From a virus, in the IMG/VR virus record IMGVR_UViG_3300044631_002111, positions 1-57,691 of that record: a DNA stretch of 57,691 nucleotides. One strand, 5' to 3'. The translations under genes and the position numbers were made by a program. Under the pieces are notes generated by a model, which was given only the letters and a program-made list of their open reading frames with translations, ran no database searches and was not told the DNA's origin. Position 1 is the first letter of the stretch, and the number at the start of each line of letters is the position of its first letter. Shown piece by piece: positions 9,296-17,485 of the stretch.

Positions 9296-10905
9296 CGGCT
9301 TCGATTTGGAAACCCATCTTTGTTAGCAGTCGGACTAAGATGCCAATCTTCAACTCTTAGATTTGGAGGGTCGGGTTTATAGCCTCGTATAATGCTATAA
9401 GTAAGCACCACTTCTATTGTAGTCCCTGGAACTGAAGGCTCGAAAATTTCGTGCTCCGTTGAGTCTACGATGACTTCGCTGCAATTTGCAAGTTTCAAGT
9501 GACGTGGCATCGGTGTTGGCTGGCCCCCAACCACGCTTAAGTCAGCGCATCTATTCGGCCCTCCTGCCGGGTCTGCATAAGTGCCGGAAACATCCCACTC
9601 GTAGGCAAACCACTCTTCATACCAAACAACGGGTTTATCGTAGGCAAACACCCTCCGAATATGAGTGTCGCAGATAATAAAATTTGGAGGGCATGGCTCG
9701 TTTGCAACGTAAGCAATATGGCACCGATTACAACTCCAAATAGGAGTGCCCGCCCAGGGCCCGCTATTAAATTCTTCTATTCTGCAAGGAAAGAACGTGT
9801 ATTTTTTATACGCCCACACTTTCAGATAGCACGTAACTGACGCAGAGTGAGCAAGCTTGAATTTCATTCTTTGCTTATACTTGCCACCGTTAGTTGCAGT
9901 ATTACAAATAGAGAGGTTAAAAGCAGAGTCTGCAAATCCTTGTCCCGGCTGCAATGTTGGATACCGGTATGGACTTCCATAACCGTTTTCTGGATCGTTA
10001 CAACTAGTTGGCCAATATGTGCCGCACTCCCACGGCCATACCGGTGTTTCTGAAGGGTCGTAAATGCACAGCTCCCGATAATACTCAGGAACAGACTTGT
10101 ATTCTGGATAATCTGCGAACTGTTGAGATGCGGGCATTATTCCTCCACAATCGTCTTCTCCACAACCTGTGCAGGCAGCACCTTCGTCTGCACAAGCGCC
10201 TCCATTTTCTCCGGACTCGTCTAATGCTACCCATTCCTCGCCGGTAACATTGCCCTCTTCGTCTTTAATTTCTTGATAAACGTGGGTTGCCCCGTTGAAT
10301 TTAGCTATATCGCCTATTGACGGATCTTCTGGCTCTTCTGCGGCTTCTTCGGTTCCATCGCCATCCGCGTTAACTCTAGTGCCTGAACCGGCAATAGGAT
10401 ATAATATGGGTCTGAAATTACTTGACCCTATCTTCCTCGGCCAAATATTACTAAACTCCCATTGGCTACAATCGTTATCGGGACAACACACTTTTGGCTC
10501 CGTCCCTGGGCAGGGCTCGGGCAGATAGTAGCCCCTAATTTCGGGGTATCCATCGGCATACGGAGACGCGGGGTCTTCGGGAATAAATTGTATCCCATGG
10601 CAACAAGTTATTTCAACCTCAGTTTGGGGGAACGATTTTCTTTTAAAAAGGTACGTATCGCAGGTTGCGAGCTGGCACGATCCATCGGGCTGCTGCTTAG
10701 GTTCAACATCGGGGTTATTAGGATCAGGGCAAACACCCATTCCATTTGCACTCCAATTTCCAACATACTCTCTTTGTGGACAGGACAAAGTAGACGATAC
10801 AGGCATTATCCCAATCCACGGAGTCGCAATTCTACATCCACATTCCCCTTCGTCCTCAGGAAGTTGATAGCAGTCTGCTGTTTCTTTGTAAGTAACATTT
10901 CCCAT
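9292..10905 (-). CDS. Cys-rich virion or surface protein of unknown function
   Basis: The protein has 537 residues with an exceptional number of cysteines spread over its whole length, often in C-x-C or CC pairs (for example ECGCR, VCCPDNDC, ACTGCGEDDCG), plus many Pro, Trp and Tyr. There is no signal peptide or membrane segment. It is followed by an acidic linker (about 185-210) and a beta-rich second half. A virion appendage stabilised by metal or disulphides is one reading. It overlaps the zinc-ribbon gene by 4 bp. Together the two form an AT-richer island in the late operon, possibly acquired separately. Confidence 0.7.
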   Translation of the reverse strand: MGNVTYKETADCYQLPEDEGECGCRIATPWIGIMPVSSTLSCPQREYVGNWSANGMGVCPDPNNPDVEPKQQPDGSCQLATCDTYLFKRKSFPQTEVEITCCHGIQFIPEDPASPYADGYPEIRGYYLPEPCPGTEPKVCCPDNDCSQWEFSNIWPRKIGSSNFRPILYPIAGSGTRVNADGDGTEEAAEEPEDPSIGDIAKFNGATHVYQEIKDEEGNVTGEEWVALDESGENGGACADEGAACTGCGEDDCGGIMPASQQFADYPEYKSVPEYYRELCIYDPSETPVWPWECGTYWPTSCNDPENGYGSPYRYPTLQPGQGFADSAFNLSICNTATNGGKYKQRMKFKLAHSASVTCYLKVWAYKKYTFFPCRIEEFNSGPWAGTPIWSCNRCHIAYVANEPCPPNFIICDTHIRRVFAYDKPVVWYEEWFAYEWDVSGTYADPAGGPNRCADLSVVGGQPTPMPRHLKLANCSEVIVDSTEHEIFEPSVPGTTIEVVLTYSIIRGYKPDPPNLRVEDWHLSPTANKDGFPNRSR

Positions 10906-10907
10906 AA

Positions 10908-12266
10908 TTATGTATAACGACTAACGCTGACTGTCCAAGGTCCTAGTGAGTCGGCTACGTAAAAGCGGCGGCAAACTCTTACTTCAAGACTGCCACAACC
11001 ATAGTTTTGGTACTCGACTCCGTCCGAAGTAAACTCATAATACCCTAACACATAGTAATAATCAGTGTTGCTATCCGCAGGAAACGAAGAGTAGCCTCCA
11101 TCAATCTGAACAGAACCTATACTACCGTGTGGATCTGATTGGTCTATAGTAACTAAAGCCGCTACGTATCCGCTCCCGCTCGTAGCTATAAGCTTTCCTT
11201 CTATAGGATCAAAATTTGGAGGCAGCTCGCCCCCAATAGTGCCTGGGCCTATCCATAATTGTGATTGCTGACCGTTTCCTACGGGTACAGTTTTTACGTT
11301 CAAACCGAAACCAGCGCAAGAACCGCCCCCACCCCCACCCAGGTAGTAGTCAGCCGTATCTGCCGGGGGCTCACTCACAATATTCCCGGCGGACACGTCC
11401 AACTGCACCACCACTTTTTGCCCGCCATCTGCGCGCTCAAAGTAGACAGGTATCATTCCTTTGTGAAAATAGCTGGCATCACCATTTTTAACTGCGTCCG
11501 GCGAATCTTCCGGCCCCCGCCTTGCCTTGCCGGTGTCGGGATCGAATTGGATTTTTTCCAAACGCTTCTGCCACTCCTTGTTCGACTCGCCCGTCATCCT
11601 ACGGGGATCGTAATAGCGGTCATCGGATTCGGTTACTCGCTTCGCTTCTGAAGGAGTGTATTGGCTCCGGGACTCCTTGTCCTCAAGCGCTTTTTCAGCG
11701 CGGTCTATTTCGACGGAATTCATACCCCGCGCCCGGTAAGAATCTATGCGCTCATTTCGCGCGGCCATCGCATCTAAATTGGGGGTTGAGGCCACAATCG
11801 GCTGATTCTGGCGAGCCGCCATCGCATCTAAATTGGGGGTTGAGGCCACAATCGGCTGATTCTGGCGAACCGTCACTCCCCCGCTAACAGTAAAAGATTC
11901 CGAGGCTCTTGGGGACACCGGCACTTCAAACGAAACTTGAGATCCCACGAAGTCGGGAGAAACGCCGTTAATCGTTACGCTTTTAAAATAGTCTCTAATG
12001 GCCCCCCTAACTACTTCCGATAGCGACTCCAAAGCGCCCACGACTGGCATCGGGGCAACGGGAAAAGGAGTCTGCCCAGAAGTTGAGGGAAGGGCTGGCT
12101 CGGATATCTCCACAGGACGTGGAGAAGAGCGGTCCACTGACCTCGCCGGAGAAACCTCGACCGAACGAGAGACAGGATCAGTAACGCGACGGCGTTCGGA
12201 TTGGTCTCCGACGATGTCCCTCGGGCGGGTATCCGAGTTTTCCGGAATTGGAGGACTTTCTGCCAC
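10908..12266 (-). CDS. Virion-associated protein with an internal tandem repeat
   Basis: The protein has 452 residues, assuming a GTG start at 12266 just after the DUF3431 gene. The N-terminal 140 residues are Pro/Ser/Arg-rich and probably disordered. An exact 18-residue duplication (unit containing QPIVASTPNLDAM) sits around residues 132-167. The middle is charged and the C-terminal 160 residues are Gly/Tyr-rich and beta-like, with a GGGGG run. It ends 2 bp before the Cys-rich gene. Function unknown; a fibre or decoration role is plausible. Confidence 0.68.
   Translation of the reverse strand: MAESPPIPENSDTRPRDIVGDQSERRRVTDPVSRSVEVSPARSVDRSSPRPVEISEPALPSTSGQTPFPVAPMPVVGALESLSEVVRGAIRDYFKSVTINGVSPDFVGSQVSFEVPVSPRASESFTVSGGVTVRQNQPIVASTPNLDAMAARQNQPIVASTPNLDAMAARNERIDSYRARGMNSVEIDRAEKALEDKESRSQYTPSEAKRVTESDDRYYDPRRMTGESNKEWQKRLEKIQFDPDTGKARRGPEDSPDAVKNGDASYFHKGMIPVYFERADGGQKVVVQLDVSAGNIVSEPPADTADYYLGGGGGGSCAGFGLNVKTVPVGNGQQSQLWIGPGTIGGELPPNFDPIEGKLIATSGSGYVAALVTIDQSDPHGSIGSVQIDGGYSSFPADSNTDYYYVLGYYEFTSDGVEYQNYGCGSLEVRVCRRFYVADSLGPWTVSVSRYT
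11764..11871 (-). repeat. 54-bp tandem duplication inside a coding region
   Basis: Two almost identical 54-bp units lie head to tail and encode two 18-residue copies in frame. The near identity suggests a recent duplication by slippage or unequal recombination. Confidence 0.9.
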
Positions 12267-12284
12267 AACAAATAGACGAGGAGT

Positions 12285-12884
12285 TTATCGGTGATCGAAG
12301 ACGTTGCCCCAATGGCCTTCTAGAGCGTGGGCCAAAGACATTTCAGGCTCATCGGCGGCGGACAAAATTCGTTCGTAATGCGACACTGGACGACGGTGGA
12401 CCACGTCCCGCTTTACATAAAACTGAGCGCCTATTTGGAACGGAACTCCTTCCGGGTAGGTCCTCCGCTGCCACCCCAAACTGAGGACATGATCGGTGGC
12501 GCTCCACGGGGTAACCGGATGCCCCGGCCCCGAATATTTTCCTCCCACGTAACAAAACGGATGGGGGAAGGACGGCTTTCCGTATAGAATCTCCAACAAA
12601 GGTAGGACGTCATGGGGTACGTGGGGCCAGGGATTGGCCTGTAAAAAAACCGTCACGTCTGACAGGTCCTCGTAGTGACTGACTATGTAGCGCAGATAAT
12701 GGCCCGCCTCCCTGCCGGAATTGGGGACAGAGATTTCTTCATCGGCCGAGGAACCGACTCCCGAGCCCCCCGAGTTGCTCACAACTATCCGGTATGACCG
12801 ATCTTCTTTGGGCGGCAGGTAATCCGTCCATTTCAATAACTCGCCGTGGCGAGCCAACAATAGGGTGTAACTATGGGTTTGCAT
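12285..12884 (-). CDS. DUF3431-family protein
   Basis: The protein has 199 residues. The core matches what I know of DUF3431: PNSGREAGHYLRYIV at about 54-68, then DVTVFLQANPW at 76-86, then a His-rich stretch and a C-terminal domain with an FYVKRD motif. DUF3431 is a poorly characterised, possibly glycosyltransferase-related family seen mostly in cellular genomes. The start overlaps the 3' end of the repeat-rich 942-residue gene by 14 bp, so the two may be co-translated. An inferred role is modification of virion or host glycans, or of the Ser/Thr-rich neighbour. Family call fairly firm, function open. Confidence 0.65.
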   Translation of the reverse strand: MQTHSYTLLLARHGELLKWTDYLPPKEDRSYRIVVSNSGGSGVGSSADEEISVPNSGREAGHYLRYIVSHYEDLSDVTVFLQANPWPHVPHDVLPLLEILYGKPSFPHPFCYVGGKYSGPGHPVTPWSATDHVLSLGWQRRTYPEGVPFQIGAQFYVKRDVVHRRPVSHYERILSAADEPEMSLAHALEGHWGNVFDHR

Positions 12885-15699
12885 AAGCTGGAATAAAAAC
12901 TTCTACGATCTCGGTTACCCAAATCCCGTACTTCCAATGCTCGCTTTGGCGAGCCACTTCCAACCACCCTCCGAACGGGAGGGTGCTGGGCTGGGTAGCG
13001 GGTATATTCAAGATCCCTCCGCCGGGCAGCGAACAGGCAAGGGCGGCACGCAAGCATTTCGGTATGCTCAAAGAAAGTACTCCTATTTGGGTAGTCGTGC
13101 TTTCCGACTGCGACGTCCCAGACGAAACCCCGGAAGAAGTGGAGGAGTTGGTCCCGCTCTGCGTGCCGGAGTTCGTTGAGGAACTCGTCCCGCTCTGAGT
13201 GCCGGAGTTCGTTGAGGAACTCGTCCCGCTCTGAGTGCCGGAGTTGGTAGAAGAGCTGGTAGAGGAGTTGGTCCCGCTCTGCGTGCCGGAGTTGGTAGAA
13301 GAGTTGGTTCCACTCTGCGTGCCGGAGTTGGTGGAGGAGTTGGTTCCACTCTGAGTGCCGGAGTTGGTAGAAGAGCTGGTACCGCTCTGAGTGCCGGAGT
13401 TGGTAGAAGAGTTGGTACCGCTCTGAGTGCCGGAGTTGGTAGAAGAGTTGGTACCGCTCTGAGTGCCGGAGTTGGTAGAAGAGTGGGTACCGGAACTGGT
13501 GTTGGAACTGGTGCCCGACCCTGTGCCGGACTCTGTCCCTGAACGAGTGCCGCTTCGGGTCCCTGACGACGTCTCCACGTTCGTCCCGTTCCTAGTGCCG
13601 TTAGTTACGCGGGTTGTCGAGGGGTCGGCGGTAGTCGGCCAACCTCCCGTCTTACTGGTAGTGGTGTCGCTGCTTCCGTAAATCCCGTTTGAAGAGTCGT
13701 TTGACGAATATGATTCTGAAGAAGAACTGGTGCCGGAGCTAGTGCTAGAACTTGTTCCTGAGTTGGTGCCGGAATTTGTTCCCGAGTCGGTGCCGGAGTT
13801 GGTGCCGGAATTTGTTCCCGAGTTGGTTCCGGAGTTGGTTCCGGAACTTGTTCCCGAGTTGGTGCCGGAGTTGGTTCCGGAACTTGTTCCCGAGTTGGTG
13901 CCGGAGTTGGTTGACGAGCTGGTGCCACTCTGCGTTCCGGAATTTGTCCCCGAACTCGTTCCGGAGCTGGTTCCGGAATTTGTCCCAGAATTTGTCCCCG
14001 AACTAGTTCCGGAGTTGGTTCCGGAGTTGGTCGAAGAGTTGGTACCGCTCTGTGTGCCGGAGTTGGTTCCGGAACTTGTTCCTGAGTTGGTGCCGGAGTT
14101 GGTTGACGAACTGCTGCTGCTAGAAGTGGAACTGTTAGTCGAGGAGTTGGTGGAAGAGCTAGAGCTGACACTGCTAGATTCGCTTACCAGTTGATATTCT
14201 ACAGCCCCATTAAACGCCTCGGGACGCAAAGGCATCTGGGTATTGTTGGGATCGTAATCCGAGGGGGGTCCGTAAGAAAACTTGCGGGTAAACCGGGCTT
14301 TCATTGGGCCTTCCGGAGCAGTGCGCCACAACGGGATAGCGCGCCACTGCTCAGTCCCCTCGATGCGAAGACCGATCAAAACGTCGGGAAGATTTTCCCG
14401 CTTTTTGCCGTACCATACTTGATCCGCAGGCAGTTGGTTGAGTTGCGTCTTTACTCGCCAGGAGCGCCACTGATCTTTGGGCTCTATCTCAGTGGCGATA
14501 ACGGGGTCGCCGCTTGTCCCTGTACCCGACACCCCGCCGGTAGTTCCAGCCGCAACAATCGTCCGCTCGTAAGCAAAGGGGACGCCGAACCGGGAGTCTA
14601 TCTGAACTCCCTGCAAAGTGGGAAACTCCCCCTGGGCACGAGTAACGGTTTTGATGAAAGTTCCATCTCCAACGGGCTCCGTTTTGGATTCCAAAATGTC
14701 GAACCCCACCTCTAGAACTGCGGCGTCTGACGCGGAAACCAAAGACTCTTTGACTGTCGCAACAACGCCGCCAAAGTCTGTAGTTGTGGTCTTCCCTTCA
14801 AGGTGAACGGGCAGCGAAACCGCGCTTCTGGTAGTGCTTTTGACCCGTTTTGTAAACTTGGTCAACTGCTGCTGACTTTTAGCCAAGTCTCCCGGCCCCA
14901 TACTTGGAACCCCTGCGTTGCCGGTCACCGTCTCTTCTTGAGTAACCGCCGGAACCGCTACACGAAACTTTTGTGGGACAACGTCGGGGACTTCTTTAGA
15001 ATATGTATTGCCGGAAAAAACTTCGGGCAACTTCTTGACCGTATCAATTATGACGTTCCCCTCCCCGATCTCGGACCCAAACGAGGTGACCGAGTCGGCG
15101 GTCGGCGGGACGTAGTCGTCTTCGTAAAACTTGCGTCGCGTGGTTACTTCAACAGTCTGCCCGAGTTCGTTGGTTTCATAGCGAGTGATCTCCGGGCCGG
15201 GCAATTTCTCGAAGGCCCGCAAAACCCTTACGTAAAGAGAATCAAGCGCCCCGTCCTGGGCATCGCCTTTGAACCTCTGGACTTCTTCGGAGATCAATTT
15301 GGCGTCCGGGAAGACTGGATCTGGGGAGCCTGCTGGTAGCGGAGCGTACTCGGACCGCAGCACCGTATAGGTCCTTATGTAGGTCGGGTAACCCGGATCA
15401 TTGGCGGAATACTTTATCGCATAATTGTAAGCGTCTTCATCTAGGCGATCTTTGGCGTAAATGCGCCGTACCCACATGTGGTTGCTCTCCTGATCCAGAG
15501 GAGACTGCGAAACCAACTTTAGTCCGGGAAAAGTGACGGGATCGGGGTGCGGGTCACCGTAAGCCAACGCCGCGTATCCAGGAATGCGAGTGTCAACATC
15601 CTGGACTACGATTAAGTCCTCAATGTTGGGCGTCGGGTAACTGACGACCGGGATCTCGGGGGAAAGAATGCGGGGGTTGGGGGCTCTGTTAGCGGCCAT
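12871..15699 (-). CDS. Giant Ser/Thr/Gly/Asn-repeat virion protein
   Basis: The protein has 942 residues. The first roughly 500 are ordinary mixed structural sequence. Residues about 510-860 are low complexity, made of S/T-S/G-T-N/Q/S units (TNSGTQSGTNSS and similar), interrupted near residue 675 by about 45 ordinary residues. The last 80 residues are ordered (IPKCLRAALACSLPGG and EHWKYGIWVTEIVEVF). The design suggests a flexible stalk, presumably exposed on the virion, between a particle-binding N-terminus and a C-terminal knob. Its start overlaps the upstream zinc-finger gene by 11 bp. Hydroxyl-rich repeats are possible glycosylation targets, and the next gene is DUF3431. Confidence 0.75.
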   Translation of the reverse strand: MAANRAPNPRILSPEIPVVSYPTPNIEDLIVVQDVDTRIPGYAALAYGDPHPDPVTFPGLKLVSQSPLDQESNHMWVRRIYAKDRLDEDAYNYAIKYSANDPGYPTYIRTYTVLRSEYAPLPAGSPDPVFPDAKLISEEVQRFKGDAQDGALDSLYVRVLRAFEKLPGPEITRYETNELGQTVEVTTRRKFYEDDYVPPTADSVTSFGSEIGEGNVIIDTVKKLPEVFSGNTYSKEVPDVVPQKFRVAVPAVTQEETVTGNAGVPSMGPGDLAKSQQQLTKFTKRVKSTTRSAVSLPVHLEGKTTTTDFGGVVATVKESLVSASDAAVLEVGFDILESKTEPVGDGTFIKTVTRAQGEFPTLQGVQIDSRFGVPFAYERTIVAAGTTGGVSGTGTSGDPVIATEIEPKDQWRSWRVKTQLNQLPADQVWYGKKRENLPDVLIGLRIEGTEQWRAIPLWRTAPEGPMKARFTRKFSYGPPSDYDPNNTQMPLRPEAFNGAVEYQLVSESSSVSSSSSTNSSTNSSTSSSSSSSTNSGTNSGTSSGTNSGTQSGTNSSTNSGTNSGTSSGTNSGTNSGTSSGTSSGTNSGTQSGTSSSTNSGTNSGTSSGTNSGTNSGTSSGTNSGTNSGTNSGTNSGTDSGTNSGTNSGTSSSTSSGTSSSSESYSSNDSSNGIYGSSDTTTSKTGGWPTTADPSTTRVTNGTRNGTNVETSSGTRSGTRSGTESGTGSGTSSNTSSGTHSSTNSGTQSGTNSSTNSGTQSGTNSSTNSGTQSGTSSSTNSGTQSGTNSSTNSGTQSGTNSSTNSGTQSGTNSSTSSSTNSGTQSGTSSSTNSGTQSGTSSSTNSGTQSGTNSSTSSGVSSGTSQSESTTTQIGVLSLSIPKCLRAALACSLPGGGILNIPATQPSTLPFGGWLEVARQSEHWKYGIWVTEIVEVFIPAYANP
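13130..14180 (-). repeat. Low-complexity coding repeat (12- and 36-bp periods)
   Basis: Over about 1 kb the DNA repeats in 12-bp (four-residue) and 36-bp (twelve-residue) units. The half encoding the C-terminal side follows the 36-bp period almost perfectly; the other half follows the 12-bp period with more third-base drift. A non-repetitive insert at about 13,570-13,715 splits the two. The tract is in frame throughout and lies inside the 942-residue gene. Confidence 0.9.
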
Positions 15700-15865
15700 A
15701 ATGACTGTCCTCTCTTTCTTCTTTCCGACGGTAGTGGGGCTTCATCCTCCGGCCCTCTGGGCGCTCGTCCTCTTCACCCTCTCCTAAACAAGTGGCGCAG
15801 AGCCCTCGATAGACGGCGGGCTCGTCATCGCACATTTGGCAGAGATGGTGGTCATGGTTATACAT
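15689..15865 (-). CDS. Small CxxC/CxxC zinc-finger protein
   Basis: The ATG at 15865 opens 58 residues ending at a TAA inside the start of the 942-residue gene. It has the pattern CQMC-x12-CATC, a plausible single zinc site, then a highly charged Glu/Arg/Lys tail. No Shine-Dalgarno is seen; the start sits 8 bp after the dyad element. The stop/start overlap suggests coupling to the large repeat protein. Function unknown. Confidence 0.6.
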   Translation of the reverse strand: MYNHDHHLCQMCDDEPAVYRGLCATCLGEGEEDERPEGRRMKPHYRRKEEREDSHYGR

Positions 15866-15872
15866 GGGCGGC

Positions 15873-15885
15873 GGTATATTATACC
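15873..15885 (-). promoter_or_regulatory. GGTAT-N3-ATACC dyad element
   Basis: A perfect copy, GGTATAATATACC on the minus strand, lies directly after the endolysin stop codon and just before the zinc-finger gene. It contains TATAAT, so it could include a -10 box. Confidence 0.6.
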
Positions 15886-15886
15886 T

Positions 15887-16414
15887 CTAGCGACGTTTGT
15901 CCACAACGGAAGGATGGATTCGGATATACGACCGGACCAGCGAAGCGGGCCTGCTTTTAGCCCACACTCCGTCACCGGACTCGCTGTCTCGTGTTCCTCT
16001 TCCGTTAGTATTCCCTTCGACAGTCAAGATTCGGGAGCCCTTGGTGCCTGTGACGATGCCGCAGTGGCTGAAGTCAAAGACGACAAGGTCTCCGGCCTTG
16101 GGCGTCGCGGTCTCCGGATAAATAGTGGTTGTGTGCGGGCGATCCTGCGCCCACTTGAGGAAACCGAAAGCCGCTGCCGTCTTGGGCCTCCAAGTGGCGG
16201 GCGAAGTTTTCTTGAGGTCCAACCAGAACACAGAGCCGGGGTCTTTAAGCCACTCTTCGAGTGCCCAGCATAGGAACGCGGCGCACCAGGGCCACGCTCC
16301 CGGAGACAAGTTGGTAGAAGACTGGTAAGTCCGGATTTTGGCGCCGCGGTTGTTGCCGCCGATTTCTTTGACCCCCACTTGGGAGAGCGCAATCTCTGCC
16401 AGTTGCTGAGTCAT
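15887..16414 (-). CDS. Endolysin, Cys/His (CHAP/NlpC-P60-type) peptidase
   Basis: The protein has 175 residues, the usual size for a single-domain lysin of this group. Cys44 (PWCAAFLCW), His117 (FDFSHCGIVTG) and the following VEGNTN stretch fit the Cys-His-Asn/Glu arrangement of CHAP-like amidases or endopeptidases that cleave peptidoglycan. There is no signal peptide, so export would need a holin; holin-like genes lie directly upstream in the operon. An AGGAGG ribosome-binding site lies about 12 nt before the ATG, inside the preceding gene, whose stop overlaps it (TAATG). Confidence 0.85.
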   Translation of the reverse strand: MTQQLAEIALSQVGVKEIGGNNRGAKIRTYQSSTNLSPGAWPWCAAFLCWALEEWLKDPGSVFWLDLKKTSPATWRPKTAAAFGFLKWAQDRPHTTTIYPETATPKAGDLVVFDFSHCGIVTGTKGSRILTVEGNTNGRGTRDSESGDGVWAKSRPASLVRSYIRIHPSVVDKRR

Positions 16415-16584
16415 TAAAACTCTACGCCTCCTTTTATCGACACGTAGCGGGAAAGGCGTCCCCGTTTAAAGCGCGGCTCGATGCGAACACGCACAGACGA
16501 AAGCAGCCGGGCCCACACCGACCTGCGGTCTTCCGGAGGAACGGGCTTTTGCAAAGCTGCTTTGTTGATTTGCTCCTGGGTCAT
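16414..16584 (-). CDS. Small basic protein in the lysis cassette
   Basis: This 56-residue gene starts in an ATGA overlap with the upstream holin-like gene and ends in a TAATG overlap with the endolysin. It is basic (VRVRIEPRFKRGRLSRYVSI) with no membrane segment. Tight coupling on both sides supports real translation and a lysis-linked role. Its product is not recognised. Confidence 0.65.
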   Translation of the reverse strand: MTQEQINKAALQKPVPPEDRRSVWARLLSSVRVRIEPRFKRGRLSRYVSIKGGVEF

Positions 16585-16901
16585 TTCTTTTTTTTGAGCA
16601 CCGGAATGGCTCGGCGCACTTCGGTATAAGTGACTGGTCCGGGAATGCCGTCCTGTCGGACGTTAACCAGGGCCTGGATGGCTTTGACGCCCTCTGTTTG
16701 GCGCAAGTTGGTGTAGTAGTTGACCGCTGAGAGCAGAAGAGCCACGGCGAATCCAGTGACCGCCGTCTGGTCGACCCCATTGGCCAAGTTGGGGTCGAGT
16801 GCAGCGAGCTTACCGACGGCCGCACCCACCAGCCCGGCCACGATCGGAGTCAGGACGCCGCCGGACTTAGAGACCAGAAAGCTCAGGATGAAGTTCTTCA
16901 T
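16581..16901 (-). CDS. Holin-like membrane protein
   Basis: The protein has 106 residues. Two hydrophobic segments, about residues 17-35 (TPIVAGLVGAAVGKLAAL) and 47-63 (TAVTGFAVALLLSAVNYY), are followed by a basic tail ending KKKK. Size, topology and position two genes before the endolysin fit a holin that permeabilises the inner membrane. It overlaps the following gene by 4 bp. The neighbouring 95-residue protein is a competing holin candidate. Confidence 0.65.
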   Translation of the reverse strand: MKNFILSFLVSKSGGVLTPIVAGLVGAAVGKLAALDPNLANGVDQTAVTGFAVALLLSAVNYYTNLRQTEGVKAIQALVNVRQDGIPGPVTYTEVRRAIPVLKKKK

Positions 16902-17185
16902 TGCTGGCTCACTTTCAGCCGCTGAACCGCGGACTCAACGGTAAGTCGGATCAAGCTCTCGGAAGCATTTATGCCAAGCTCAGTCGCCGACGAGCGGAGC
17001 CTTTTTACGGCCATCTCTCGCTTTTTAGAGCCGGTTTCCGATGAGCTGGCTAGAGACGAAACAATCTCCAGCGCAACGGGCAACAGAGCCGACATGCCGG
17101 TGGCCACCAATTCACGGAGAATGGGGGCATAGAATTCGAGTACACTTCGGGACAACCCGAGCAGTTTAGATAGCAATGTTTTCAT
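16898..17185 (-). CDS. LL-H-type holin-like protein
   Basis: The protein has 95 residues: a hydrophobic N-terminal half (LRELVATGMSALLPVALEIV) and a charged C-terminal half with the pattern KKREMAVKRL ... LGINASESLIRLTVESAVQ. A membrane N-terminus followed by a K-x-AV ... I/ES ... IE/VESAV tail resembles LL-H family holins. It opens the lysis cassette 2 bp after a dyad element and overlaps the next holin-like gene by 4 bp. One may act as holin and the other as antiholin. Confidence 0.6.
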   Translation of the reverse strand: MKTLLSKLLGLSRSVLEFYAPILRELVATGMSALLPVALEIVSSLASSSETGSKKREMAVKRLRSSATELGINASESLIRLTVESAVQRLKVSQQ

Positions 17186-17187
17186 GT

Positions 17188-17200
17188 GGTATATTATACC
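17188..17200 (-). promoter_or_regulatory. GGTAT-N3-ATACC dyad element at the head of the lysis cassette
   Basis: A perfect copy, GGTATAATATACC followed by ACATG on the minus strand. It overlaps the stop codon of the upstream gene and ends 2 bp before the holin-like ATG. Such closeness to the start would make a transcript leaderless if this were a core promoter, or allow translational control. Confidence 0.6.
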
Positions 17201-17481
17201 CCGCTTAGTTTTCTTTCCAAGCGCTCCAGCAGGGTCGAGTTCTTGGTGATGGTGGCGTTCGCCAAAGCAATGACGTCCAACATCTCTTTGTTTGCAGCCT
17301 TCAAGTGGTTGACGAAGTCATTGGTTTGCGTGTCAATGCGGGACTGGAGGCCATCGAGACGCCCGGTGAAATACTTAAAAAGCACCGCGATTGCAGTGAG
17401 CCCGATTACCAAGAGGGCGACAAAGAGCCATCGGTCGGTTTGCTGGCTCACATAATTAGCGGTTTCGATTACTTCTGTCAT
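17194..17481 (-). CDS. Single-span membrane protein with cytoplasmic or periplasmic coiled coil
   Basis: The protein has 95 residues: a short N-terminus, one hydrophobic span (WLFVALLVIGLTAIAVLF, about 18-35), then a heptad-rich helix (QSRIDTQTNDFVNHLKAANKE). This is the plan of an inner-membrane spanin or a holin regulator. It lies just upstream of the holin genes. The stop codon is inside the dyad element. Role in lysis is inferred from position. Confidence 0.6.
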   Translation of the reverse strand: MTEVIETANYVSQQTDRWLFVALLVIGLTAIAVLFKYFTGRLDGLQSRIDTQTNDFVNHLKAANKEMLDVIALANATITKNSTLLERLERKLSGV

Positions 17482-17485
17482 AATG

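Noticed and set aside
13130-14180. Repeat tract as a CRISPR array
   Set aside because: The repeats are contiguous, in frame and encode Ser/Thr/Gly/Asn; there are no unique spacers and no cas genes.
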